NCBI GenBank assembly: GCA_017643385.1 | Contig: JAEPNN010000002.1 | Location: 124,001-188,000, forward strand | DNA: 64,000 bases | Source of the DNA: Dinoroseobacter sp. | Lineage (GTDB): Bacteria; Pseudomonadota; Alphaproteobacteria; Rhodobacterales; Rhodobacteraceae | Reading direction: 5' to 3' | Part shown: positions 7,674-15,429 of the stretch, in pieces | Position numbering within the stretch: the first letter of the stretch is position 1 | Layout of the letters: every line of letters starts with the position of its first letter | Program-made: the position numbers and the translations under genes | The notes under the pieces: generated by a model | Databases searched by the model: none | Told to the model about the DNA's origin: nothing | The model's input: only the letters and a program-made list of their open reading frames with translations

Positions 7674-8882
7674 ATGCCCAAAACACGTTATCTGGACCGC
7701 AGCACGCCGCCGCATGTCACAACCCTTGTGATCATCGCAGGTCTTGGCGCAATGAGTTTGAATGTCTTTCTTCCGTCCTTGCCCGGTATGGCAGCGTATT
7801 TCGATGCCGATTACCGCGTCGTTCAGCTGACGGTTTCGCTCTATCTCTTTGCCACAGCCGTTCTGCAAATTTTCATTGGTCCAATTTCAGATCGCTATGG
7901 CCGCCGTCTCGTCCTTCTTTGGACCACAAGCCTGTTCGTCCTCGCCACCGTGGGATGCCTGTTGGCCCCAACCATCGAGGTCTTCCTGTTCTTCCGCATG
8001 TGCCAGGCTGTTGTTGCGGCCGGCTTCGTCATTAGCCGCGCAACCGTGCGCGATATGGTCGGGCCAGAACAATCGGCATCCATGATCGGGTATGTCACGA
8101 TGGGCATGTCGCTTGTGCCCATGATTGCCCCAATTTTGGGTGGTGCATTGGAGGCTGCCTTCGGCTGGCGCGCCTCCTTCCTGCTGCTGCTTGGGAGTGG
8201 GGTCATTATCCTGCTGATCGTCTGGGCGGATATGGGGGAAACAGCCCATTCCAGAGCCGCGAGCTTTCGTGAACAGTTCAAGCAATATCCCGAACTTCTC
8301 ACCGCCCGGCGGTTTTGGGGATATTGCGCTTGCGCTGGTTTCTGTGCGGGAGCATTTTTTGCCTTCCTCGGTGGTGCACCGTTTGTTGGCACAGAAGTGT
8401 TTGGTTTGTCGCCAGCGGTTCTGGGCTTTTATTTCGGCGCTCCGGCGATTGGCTATGGTCTAGGGAACTTTTTTGCGGGCAGGTATTCGGTAAGACTTGG
8501 GCTGAACCGGATGATCATGATCGGCTGTGTCTTGTGCACAATTGGATTGATTTTCCCGCCACTTCTCTACGCCTCAGGCATGACCCATCCGGTGGGCTTC
8601 TTTGCTTTTGTGACCTTTGTCGGTTTGGGCAATGGCATCGCACTGCCAAACGCCAATGCAGGGATGTTGTCGGTCAGACCGCGCCTCGCCGGCACTGCGA
8701 GCGGCCTTGGCGCAGCCATCATGATCGGTGGCGGATCCGCGTTGTCCGTGCTTGCATCATCCCTGCTCGTTCCGGGATCTGGCCCATATCCACTGCAGTT
8801 CATCATGCTGATTTCATCAGCGATGTCGGTCGTTGCGATCATCTACGTCATTCGCCGGGAAAATCAGCTCGCGCAGCAGTAG
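7674..8882 (+). CDS. Bcr/CflA-type multidrug MFS exporter
   Basis: Encodes 402 residues with about 12 hydrophobic spans. Typical drug:H+ antiporter-1 features include the loop 2-3 motif GPISDRYGRRLVLL, the TM4 region FFRMCQAVVAAG followed by ISRATVRDM, and the TM5 motif GMSLVPMIAPILGGALEAAFGWR. This matches the Bcr/CflA subfamily, which exports drugs or small molecules by proton exchange across the inner membrane. AGAGGAAG precedes the start. It lies between pccB (divergent) and scfR (same strand, 54 bases further on), so it may share acyl-CoA-linked control. The substrate cannot be inferred. Confidence 0.9.
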   Translation: MPKTRYLDRSTPPHVTTLVIIAGLGAMSLNVFLPSLPGMAAYFDADYRVVQLTVSLYLFATAVLQIFIGPISDRYGRRLVLLWTTSLFVLATVGCLLAPTIEVFLFFRMCQAVVAAGFVISRATVRDMVGPEQSASMIGYVTMGMSLVPMIAPILGGALEAAFGWRASFLLLLGSGVIILLIVWADMGETAHSRAASFREQFKQYPELLTARRFWGYCACAGFCAGAFFAFLGGAPFVGTEVFGLSPAVLGFYFGAPAIGYGLGNFFAGRYSVRLGLNRMIMIGCVLCTIGLIFPPLLYASGMTHPVGFFAFVTFVGLGNGIALPNANAGMLSVRPRLAGTASGLGAAIMIGGGSALSVLASSLLVPGSGPYPLQFIMLISSAMSVVAIIYVIRRENQLAQQ

Positions 8883-8895
8883 CTTGCACGACAGC

Positions 8896-8923
8896 TTTGC
8901 AAACTACACAATGGGTTTGCAAA
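8896..8923. promoter_or_regulatory. Paired TTTGCAAA sites before the ScfR gene
   Basis: Two perfect TTTGCAAA octamers (8896-8903 and 8916-8923) are separated by 12 bases, so their centres are two helical turns apart. The second ends only 13 bases before the ATG of the regulator gene and next to its GAGG ribosome site. The position suggests autoregulation, either by blocking transcription from a promoter in the preceding gene or by roadblock. Confidence 0.7.
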
Positions 8924-8936
8924 GTTGAGGTAGGTG

Positions 8937-10337
8937 ATGCGGACCCAAAAGCTCTATGCAGGCGCGAAACTGCGTGAAACCCGTCAGCGTCTGGCCCTGA
9001 CCCAAAAGGCTTTCGCCGAAAAGCTCGGTGTCTCGCTCCCCTATCTGAACCAGATGGAAAACAACAACCGGCCCGTCTCGACAACGGTTGTGCTGTCTTT
9101 GGCACGCGAGTTTGGCTTTGATGTCACCGAGCTCTCCCAAGGCGATGGTGAGCGTTTGGTGTCAGACCTGCGCGAGGTTCTGACCGATCCGGTCTTTACC
9201 GATGAAACCCCAGCTTTAGCCGATCTTCGCTTGACCGCCTCCAACGCCCCGACCGTTGCGCGCGCCTTTCTGGAGCTGCACCGGGCCTATAGGGACAGTC
9301 AGGAACGCCTTGCCAGTCTGGACGCCGCCCTTGGTCGGGAAGGTACGGGTGAAAACACCTCGCCATGGGAAGAGGTTCGCGATTTCTTCCACTATTGTGA
9401 TAACTACATCGACGCCGTTGACCGCGCGGCCGAAGCCACAGCTGCGAAACTGGGGCCCGATCCGGAAAAGGGTGCGATCCAACTTCTGGCCTCAAAAGGT
9501 GTGTCTGTTGTGCGCACTGAAGACCCTGACCCGAGGCGATATGATCCCGACACGAAGACGCTTTTTCTGTCGTCACGCAGCGCGCCCGCAACGCGGCGCT
9601 TTCAGCTTCTGTTTCAGATCGCACTTTTGTTGCAGGACAAGCTGCTGGAGGTGACGCTCGATCTGGCACGGTTCCAGACCGCCACCGCGCGCGACATCGC
9701 CAAAATAGGTCTCGCCAACTATTTCGCGGGCGCGACCGTAATGCCCTATATGAAGTTTCTCGAGGCAGCTCAGGAAACGCGTCACGATCTCGAACTGCTG
9801 GCAGATCGGTTTTCCACCTCGATCGAACAGGTCGCACATCGCCTGTCGACGTTGCAAAGACCTGCGGCCAAGGGCATTCCGTTCTTTTTCGTCCGCGTGG
9901 ATCAATCCGGCACCATAACCAAACGCCATTCGGCCACGCGTCTGCAATTTGCGCGATTTGGGGGCGCCTGCCCGCTTTGGAACGTCCATCAGGCCTTCGA
10001 GACCCCGGGCAGATTTCTGCGTCAGCTTGCGGAAACACCCGACGGCGCCCGGTATTTTTGCCTGGCAAAAGACGTCTCCAAGCCCGGCGGGCGATGGGGC
10101 GCCCCCACCAAGCGCTATGCGATCGGGCTTGGCTGTGAAGTGCGCCATGCCGGGGCGTTGGTCTATGCCGACGGATTCGATCTGAAATCAGGAGCGTTTG
10201 AGCCGATCGGGATTTCCTGTCGGATCTGCGAGCGAACCAAGTGCCACCAGCGATCCGTTCCACCACTAGAACGCCGCTTGACCGTCGATCCGGCGCGACG
10301 CGGTGTTCTGCCGTATGAGGTTGAGCCGGGCGCATGA
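8937..10337 (+). CDS. Short-chain fatty acyl-CoA transcriptional regulator (ScfR/PccR type)
   Basis: Encodes 466 residues. An N-terminal XRE helix-turn-helix (residues 5-65: LRETRQRLALTQKAFAEKLG, SLPYLNQMENNNRPV) precedes a long region with an IrrE/DUF955-like middle and a DUF2083-type C terminus with cysteine motifs (CPLW, CRICERTKCHQR). This is the RamB/PrpC-like ScfR family, which senses short-chain acyl-CoA and controls propionyl-CoA assimilation; the adjacent pccB agrees. ATG 8937 is preferred over GTG 8934 for its spacing to GAGG. Two perfect candidate operators lie immediately upstream. Confidence 0.92.
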   Translation: MRTQKLYAGAKLRETRQRLALTQKAFAEKLGVSLPYLNQMENNNRPVSTTVVLSLAREFGFDVTELSQGDGERLVSDLREVLTDPVFTDETPALADLRLTASNAPTVARAFLELHRAYRDSQERLASLDAALGREGTGENTSPWEEVRDFFHYCDNYIDAVDRAAEATAAKLGPDPEKGAIQLLASKGVSVVRTEDPDPRRYDPDTKTLFLSSRSAPATRRFQLLFQIALLLQDKLLEVTLDLARFQTATARDIAKIGLANYFAGATVMPYMKFLEAAQETRHDLELLADRFSTSIEQVAHRLSTLQRPAAKGIPFFFVRVDQSGTITKRHSATRLQFARFGGACPLWNVHQAFETPGRFLRQLAETPDGARYFCLAKDVSKPGGRWGAPTKRYAIGLGCEVRHAGALVYADGFDLKSGAFEPIGISCRICERTKCHQRSVPPLERRLTVDPARRGVLPYEVEPGA

Positions 10338-10440
10338 GGTATGGTGAAAGTCTTGGAACAGGCTGTACTGCGCGGCTGGCAAGTTTGATCTCGCCTGATC
10401 GGATGGGCCTCGAACCACCTTTCACGTCAATACCAGATAC

Positions 10441-10499
10441 TGCTCCAGAGGTTTCTGCCCCTTAGCGGCTGGACACACGTTTCACCAATGTCTGGAGCA
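10441..10499. repeat. 9-bp inverted repeat in intergenic region
   Basis: TGCTCCAGA at 10441-10449 is repeated inverted as TCTGGAGCA at 10491-10499, with 41 bases between. It lies in the 222-base gap between the convergent ScfR and thermonuclease genes. There is no T tract, so it does not look like a standard terminator. It may fold in the 3' untranslated region of either transcript. Confidence 0.35.
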
Positions 10500-10559
10500 T
10501 CGACCAAGACATTCAATCTGTGACTACGCCGCTTTGACAGAGATCAAATCGGAGAAGTT

Positions 10560-11213
10560 TTACTGCCGCGCGACGCGCCATCCTGCGCGTTCTGCCGCTT
10601 GCGTGGTGCAGAACCAACGCTCGCCACGGTCTTCGTTTATGACCGTCGCATCATAATGTTGGTGATGCGGGAGATGATATATCCGCCCGTTGTCGGAAAT
10701 ATTGCCCTTGATCACGCAATCCGGGTTTGGGGCGCTTGGTGTCTGCCGATCCTGATTGCGGTGATCCCATGGGCGCAAGCTGGACATTGCCCACAGGCCT
10801 AGCCCTTCGATCGCAGCCGCTTTCTCGGCACCCACGAGGTCCTGAGAGAACCTTGGATCCACCCAGGCGTACCCACGCGCAACTAAGGCGGCTGACAAGT
10901 CGCGCCCATCGACTTTGCACGCCCCCAGCATCCGACCGTAGCCGCCATCGCCTAGATCTTCACAATAGACGGTTTGCCCGCGCAGCATCGCCCTGAGTTC
11001 CTGCGTCACCCATTGGCCGCACCGCCAATTGACACCGTGCTCTGTTTGGCAAGTCTGATCATTTTCAGGCGCGTCCATGCCGGCAAGCCGGATACGTAGC
11101 TCTCCGATGACAATCGTGTCGCCATCAATGACACGCGCGTTACCCGTCACATCGGCCGCACCAATACTCACCCCGGCGATCCAAAGCGCCACACCGTATA
11201 TCAGACCTCGCAT
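10560..11213 (-). CDS. Thermonuclease family (SNase-like) secreted protein
   Basis: Encodes 217 residues. A hydrophobic N-terminal signal (MRGLIYGVALWIAGVSIGA) leads into a staphylococcal-nuclease-like fold: VIDGDTIVIGELRIRLAGMD, APENDQTC, then YGRMLGACKVDGRDLS and ALVARGYAWVDPRF. Aspartate and arginine positions of the active site appear kept. Residues 160-217 form an extra domain (DCVIKGNIS, GRIYHLPHHQHYDAT, GERWFCTTQAAERAGWR) seen in ExoI-like relatives. It probably acts in the periplasm or outside the cell; nuclease activity is inferred from the family. Confidence 0.9.
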   Translation of the reverse strand: MRGLIYGVALWIAGVSIGAADVTGNARVIDGDTIVIGELRIRLAGMDAPENDQTCQTEHGVNWRCGQWVTQELRAMLRGQTVYCEDLGDGGYGRMLGACKVDGRDLSAALVARGYAWVDPRFSQDLVGAEKAAAIEGLGLWAMSSLRPWDHRNQDRQTPSAPNPDCVIKGNISDNGRIYHLPHHQHYDATVINEDRGERWFCTTQAAERAGWRVARQ

Positions 11214-11365
11214 GCTGCAAGCATCGGTCTAAGCAGCGGACCGAACAACCCGACAAACAGAAAAACTTAAAAAAAGGTTACCAGGAAAACGAGCACGAAA
11301 CGCATTGATCACATAATAATTCACAGTGGTTTTGTCTTCAGGCTAGCCCACAATCTGATACGAAC

Positions 11366-12265
11366 CTAGCTCTTCGTTTGCGGAACCGCTGGCGTCACCG
11401 CACCGCGCCTGAGCTGCGCCTCGCGCCACGTGATAAACGAGACGGATGCGATGATCATACCACCCCCCAAAAGGACAAAGGAATCCACAGCCTCACCGAA
11501 GACCACCACACCCAGCAGCGTCGCCCAAACGAGCTGCAAAAACGTGACGGGCTGGGTCACTGTCAGCGGCGCGGCTGCAAATGCCATTGTCATGGTCAGG
11601 TGTCCGAGGGTGGCAAAGCAGGCGACGATAAAGAGAATTCCGAGATCGGTCAGGGTCGGCGTCACCCAAACCGCAAACGCAAAAGGTGCAAGCCCGATGG
11701 TCACTGTGACGGACAACATGCCCACCACCACCGAAGCCGGAACCTCGTCCGAGAACTTCTTGGCCATCAGGTAGCTGAGCGCAAAAAATATTGCCGTACC
11801 AAGCATGGTCAGGTGACCATCGTTCAATTCCCTGAAGCCCGGGCGCAGGATGACGAGGGCACCCAAAAGCGCAATGCCCACGGCAAGGATGCGTCGTGCA
11901 GCCAAACGTTCCCCAAAGAAGATCGCAGCGCCCAAGGTCACATAGACCGGGCTCAAATAATTCATCGCAGTGACCTCGGCGATAGGAATGCGTGTCATTG
12001 CGTAAAACCACATGATCACGCCGAGGCTATGGACAAATCCGCGTACACCAAACTGTATCATCATGGGCTTGGTGTAGGTGACCGCGCGCATTGGCTTGAT
12101 CATCGGGATCAGGAACACGAGCCCTAACACATACCGCAGGAATGCTGCCTGTGCGGCAGGAACACTGTTATCGAGGTACTTCACGAACGCCGTGACAGCG
12201 ACAAAACAAGCGCCGGTCGCCAACATCCAGAATATGCCGATCAGGGGCCGTGTCGGGGATTTCAT
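11366..12265 (-). CDS. EamA/DMT family transporter
   Basis: Encodes 299 residues with about ten membrane spans arranged as two EamA repeats. The first starts at GIFWMLATGACFVAVTAFVK; the second includes LGTAIFFALSYLMAKKFS and ends with VVFGEAVDSFVLLGGGMIIA, matching the conserved end of the repeat. Such proteins export metabolites or amino acids across the inner membrane, but substrates cannot be read from sequence. It is transcribed towards the thermonuclease gene and downstream of the LysE exporter on the same strand, 42 bases apart. Confidence 0.9.
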   Translation of the reverse strand: MKSPTRPLIGIFWMLATGACFVAVTAFVKYLDNSVPAAQAAFLRYVLGLVFLIPMIKPMRAVTYTKPMMIQFGVRGFVHSLGVIMWFYAMTRIPIAEVTAMNYLSPVYVTLGAAIFFGERLAARRILAVGIALLGALVILRPGFRELNDGHLTMLGTAIFFALSYLMAKKFSDEVPASVVVGMLSVTVTIGLAPFAFAVWVTPTLTDLGILFIVACFATLGHLTMTMAFAAAPLTVTQPVTFLQLVWATLLGVVVFGEAVDSFVLLGGGMIIASVSFITWREAQLRRGAVTPAVPQTKS

Positions 12266-12307
12266 GGCTCCGACAAATCACGCCATGTCCCCCGTCGCAA
12301 GTCCCGT

Positions 12308-12907
12308 TCAGGTTAGGACCAGTTTGGCCGCCAAAAGCCACATCACAAGACCGATACCGACATCCAGAATACGCCACGCTGTTGGTCTTGCGAAAATCGG
12401 CGCCAATGCCCGTGCGCCATAAGCAAGGCCAAAAAAGAAGACGAAAGAGGCGATGACTGCACCAAGCCCAAAAAGGCTGGCTTGCGTACCGTATTCGGTC
12501 GAGATCGAACCGATCAAAACAACAGTATCCAGATAGACATGCGGGTTGAGCCAGGTTAGCGCGAGAAGCGTTGCGATGGCGGCTTTCAAGCTGCCCGCAT
12601 CCTCCTGGGCTGCATTTAGCTGTTCACCCCCAATCCAGGCTGCTCGGAACCTAAGGGCGCCGTACACGAAGAGAAATGCAGCACCAGCCCAAACCATGAA
12701 TGGTGTGATTTGAGGCAGCCGCGCAGAAATTGCCGAGAAGCTGGTGACGCCCAACACGATCAGCAGCGCATCAGAGAGCGAGCAGGTCAGTGCGACGGCA
12801 AAGACGTGTGATCGGCGCAAGCCCTGGCGCAGCACAAAAGCGTTTTGCGCACCGATCACAAGGATCAGCGAAAACCCGACTGAGAACCCAGCGATCAGCG
12901 CAGTCAC
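12308..12907 (-). CDS. LysE/ArgO family amino acid exporter
   Basis: Encodes 199 residues with six hydrophobic spans. The N terminus has the hallmark GFSVGFSLILVIGAQNAFVL and a later NPHVYLDTVVLIG motif, typical of LysE/ArgO exporters of basic amino acids. GTG 12907 is chosen because homologues begin at TALIAGFS and GGAGA lies just upstream; the frame extends 17 codons further. It may form an operon with the EamA gene downstream. The usual divergent LysR-type regulator is not present next to it. Confidence 0.88.
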   Translation of the reverse strand: MTALIAGFSVGFSLILVIGAQNAFVLRQGLRRSHVFAVALTCSLSDALLIVLGVTSFSAISARLPQITPFMVWAGAAFLFVYGALRFRAAWIGGEQLNAAQEDAGSLKAAIATLLALTWLNPHVYLDTVVLIGSISTEYGTQASLFGLGAVIASFVFFFGLAYGARALAPIFARPTAWRILDVGIGLVMWLLAAKLVLT

Positions 12908-13103
12908 GACACAATTCTCCAAAACTTTTGAGGCCTCATGCCGTGGATTTACGGGCAAGACAAATCAAAAGACCCCTGCAAGTCAGAGCATTACTAAGTG
13001 CTTTGAGTGTTGGATTACACACCTTACGTGGCAGCCGGTCGATAACCCAACCATTCAATCGGAGTTCGAATGGCATCTGATCGGCCCGCAGCAGCCGTGT
13101 ATC

Positions 13104-13790
13104 TTAACGAAGCTTGGGCAGCAGGCGTCCGGTGCGCTCTGCGTAGGCGCCCCAACCGGGATGTCGCGATAAGGATCGTTCTTTGGCCGCGATATTGCTG
13201 GTGAAATACAGGCTCCAGATCACCGCGAGGATCAAGACAGGTAGCCAATGCCACGCCACCAACGCGAAGCTGCCATAAATCATGATCTCCCCAAGGTAGT
13301 TGGGATGGCGAACCCGCGCGAACATCCCATCTTCGATCAGACCGGATTTGAGCCGGAGCGTGAAGTACTTCTGCGCATCCGCCCCGATCATCAGCGCGAC
13401 GCCCAGCGCGTAGACAATGATCGCAAAGGCGAGCCCGGCGAGATTCTGAAGCCCTTCGGAAACGCCTGAAAACACCACCCAACCGATCAACCAATACGGT
13501 CCCAACACCACCAAGAAAGCGATCAGGCCAGCGCCAATGGTCACCTTTCGCTGCCAGTTGGGGTCCGGAAAAGCCAGATCTTTCATAATCCAGATCAAAC
13601 CGTAGGACCCGTGCAAGGCAAGCATGATCCAGACGGCGGGGCCCGATGCGCCATAGGCCCAGATCATCGCCAGATAAACAATTAAAGTGCCACCTTTTTG
13701 CAGGTTGACCACCCACGCAAGTTTCCAGGGACGCGGTCCACCCAGAAAATCATTACTCAGGTAATGGATCAGTTTTTCAAGTCTTTGCAT
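13104..13790 (-). CDS. DUF1295/steroid 5-alpha-reductase-like membrane protein
   Basis: Encodes 228 residues with several membrane spans. The C-terminal part has the signature of isoprenylcysteine-methyltransferase/steroid-reductase-like enzymes: DGMFARVRHPNYLGEIMIYG followed by ERSLSRHPGWGAYAERTGRL. DUF1295 proteins are poorly characterised membrane oxidoreductases or methyltransferases. ATG 13790 (MQRLEKLIHYLSNDF) is chosen because the longer open frame has unlikely N-terminal sequence. It is divergent from the small gene at 13861. Confidence 0.85.
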   Translation of the reverse strand: MQRLEKLIHYLSNDFLGGPRPWKLAWVVNLQKGGTLIVYLAMIWAYGASGPAVWIMLALHGSYGLIWIMKDLAFPDPNWQRKVTIGAGLIAFLVVLGPYWLIGWVVFSGVSEGLQNLAGLAFAIIVYALGVALMIGADAQKYFTLRLKSGLIEDGMFARVRHPNYLGEIMIYGSFALVAWHWLPVLILAVIWSLYFTSNIAAKERSLSRHPGWGAYAERTGRLLPKLR

Positions 13791-13860
13791 GTGTTGACCT
13801 TGCCTCTTGCGCGGCGCGCCGCATATCAGCGTTAGATAGTCGCAAAAGGAGCATAGCGCG

Positions 13861-14109
13861 ATGCCCAAGTACAACCGGAACTTTACGCTGTCGCTGCAAG
13901 ATATCGATCAGATCGAAACCGCCCTGCGCACTCAGAAAAACCGGCTATCCGAGCGCCGTCTGGCTCTGCTGAATGGCCAGAAACCTGAAGAGATCAATAT
14001 TGTCGAAGCCGAGCTTGTCGACATCGCCGATTTACTCGGCCGTCTTCATGACCAGAAAATATTCTACAGACCCGAAACGATTGGCGAAGCGCCTTACGTA
14101 AGCGGCTGA
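13861..14109 (+). CDS. Small hypothetical protein (82 residues)
   Basis: Encodes 82 residues, predicted to be largely helical: LSLQDIDQIETALRTQKN and NIVEAELVDIADLLGRLHDQ resemble a short coiled-coil hairpin. It ends with KIFYRPETIGEAPYVSG. AAAAGGAGC precedes the ATG. No known domain is recognised. It is convergent with yebC, four bases away, and divergent from the DUF1295 gene. Confidence 0.75.
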   Translation: MPKYNRNFTLSLQDIDQIETALRTQKNRLSERRLALLNGQKPEEINIVEAELVDIADLLGRLHDQKIFYRPETIGEAPYVSG

Positions 14110-14113
14110 TTGA

Positions 14114-14854
14114 TTATAGTTGCGCCATTACCTCATCCGAGAAGTCGGCATTGGTGGTGACATTCTGAATGTCATCATCGTCTTCCAGCGCCTCGACCAG
14201 TCGCATCAGCTTCTGTGCGTCGTCTAGCGAAAGATCAGTGGTCGTGGTGGGCCGCCAGACAAGCTTGGTCGACTCGCTTTCCCCCAACTCAGTCTCAAGC
14301 CCGCTGGACACCTCGTTCAGATCTGTATCTGCGCACCAGATCAGATGGCCGTCTTCGGAGCTTTCGACATCTTCCGCGCCCGCTTCGATTGCCGCCATCA
14401 TGACGGTGTCCTCGTCACCAGCGTCTGTCGGGTAAACAACCTGTCCCTTGCGTTCGAACATGAAACCCACCGAACCCGTTTCGCCCAGGTTTCCACCATT
14501 TTTGGTGAAGGTTGAGCGCACCGTGGACGCGGTACGGTTACGGTTGTCTGTCATCGCCTCAACGATCACAGCGACGCCGTTGGGTCCATACCCCTCATAG
14601 CGGATCTCGTCGTAATTCTCGCCATCACCGCCCGAAGCCTTGTTGATCGCCCGTTCGATGTTGTCTTTGGGCATAGACTGCGATTTGGCCTCCTTCACAG
14701 CCAGGCGCAAACGCGGGTTCTTTTCAGGATCCGGGTCGCCCATCTTCGCGGCAACGGTGATTTCCTTGGAAAGCTTTGAGAACAGCTTGGCGCGCAGTTT
14801 GTCCTGCCGCCCCTTGCGGTGCTGGATATTTGCCCATTTTGAATGGCCGGCCAT
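14114..14854 (-). CDS. yebC: YebC/PmpR family translation or DNA-binding regulator
   Basis: Encodes 246 residues, the normal family size. It starts with the signature [18 protein letters not shown] and has the segment [17 protein letters not shown]. Further matches are [20 protein letters not shown] and the glycine-rich [18 protein letters not shown]. YebC proteins have been described as DNA-binding regulators and, more recently, as factors that relieve ribosome stalling. It stands alone on the minus strand; nothing nearby suggests a specific target. Confidence 0.95.
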   Translation of the reverse strand: MAGHSKWANIQHRKGRQDKLRAKLFSKLSKEITVAAKMGDPDPEKNPRLRLAVKEAKSQSMPKDNIERAINKASGGDGENYDEIRYEGYGPNGVAVIVEAMTDNRNRTASTVRSTFTKNGGNLGETGSVGFMFERKGQVVYPTDAGDEDTVMMAAIEAGAEDVESSEDGHLIWCADTDLNEVSSGLETELGESESTKLVWRPTTTTDLSLDDAQKLMRLVEALEDDDDIQNVTTNADFSDEVMAQL

Positions 14855-15177
14855 TGGTGCCTCTTGTCTTCAAGTCTCAGTTTGATCGCTTCTATAGGCG
14901 AGCCGAGATTGGGCGGCAAGCGACGGGGCATAGCGCGCTTGAAAAATTGGCGAAAACGCGGCGTGTCCGTAGCAGCCGCGGCGCGTTTGCAGGACCGACC
15001 AAGTGCGCAATCACGTCTGCTGCCAGTCCTAAGTATCGCCGCGCCATATGAATGGCATCGAACGCCTTCGTCAGCCCCCACAATACGGTTCAGGGGCTGC
15101 CCGAATGATATCCTGCCCGTTGCCCTCTACGGCCTGTCATGCTTGGGTTTGTTGAAACGTATCAAAAGGCCGCCCTT
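14855..15177. other. Intergenic stretch without a supported gene
   Basis: These 323 bases lie between yebC and the small frame at 15178. Short frames exist on both strands, for example a minus-strand frame covering 14892-15083. None has a ribosome site, recognisable domain or convincing codon bias. The AT content rises near 15120-15180, where a promoter for the plus-strand genes could lie. I see no hairpin with a T tract. Confidence 0.5.
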
Positions 15178-15429
15178 ATGACCTTATTTCAGCTCGCCAA
15201 TGTTGCCGACCTAGGTGCCGCAGCAGGTATTGTCGGAACGCTTTCTTATCTCGCCTTTCAAAACCGCGACGCCGATGAAGACAAGGGGTTGAACAATCGG
15301 CGACAACTGCGTGCGTACCTTATGCGTTACAAAGCGGTCTCAAGAGTGCCTTATAGGGTCGATCTGATGAAAATAGCTAACGCGGGCAGACGTTTGAGCG
15401 TCTTTCGAGCCACATCCTTTTTCTCATGA
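15178..15429 (+). pseudogene. Possible truncated membrane-protein gene
   Basis: The frame begins MTLFQLANVADLGAAAGIVG and continues TLSYLAFQNRDAD, a membrane-span start like those of small proteins with a LIYLAxQ motif. After about 45 residues the sequence becomes low in recognisable pattern (RRLSVFRATSFFS), suggesting decay or frame loss. Its stop overlaps the start of the SLC13 permease by four bases (ATGA), so it could be a real coupled leader gene. No strong ribosome site is visible. Confidence 0.35.

Noticed and set aside
9196-10425. 409-codon minus-strand frame opposite the ScfR gene
   Set aside because: It is an arginine-rich shadow without domain pattern. The ScfR frame has complete family features.
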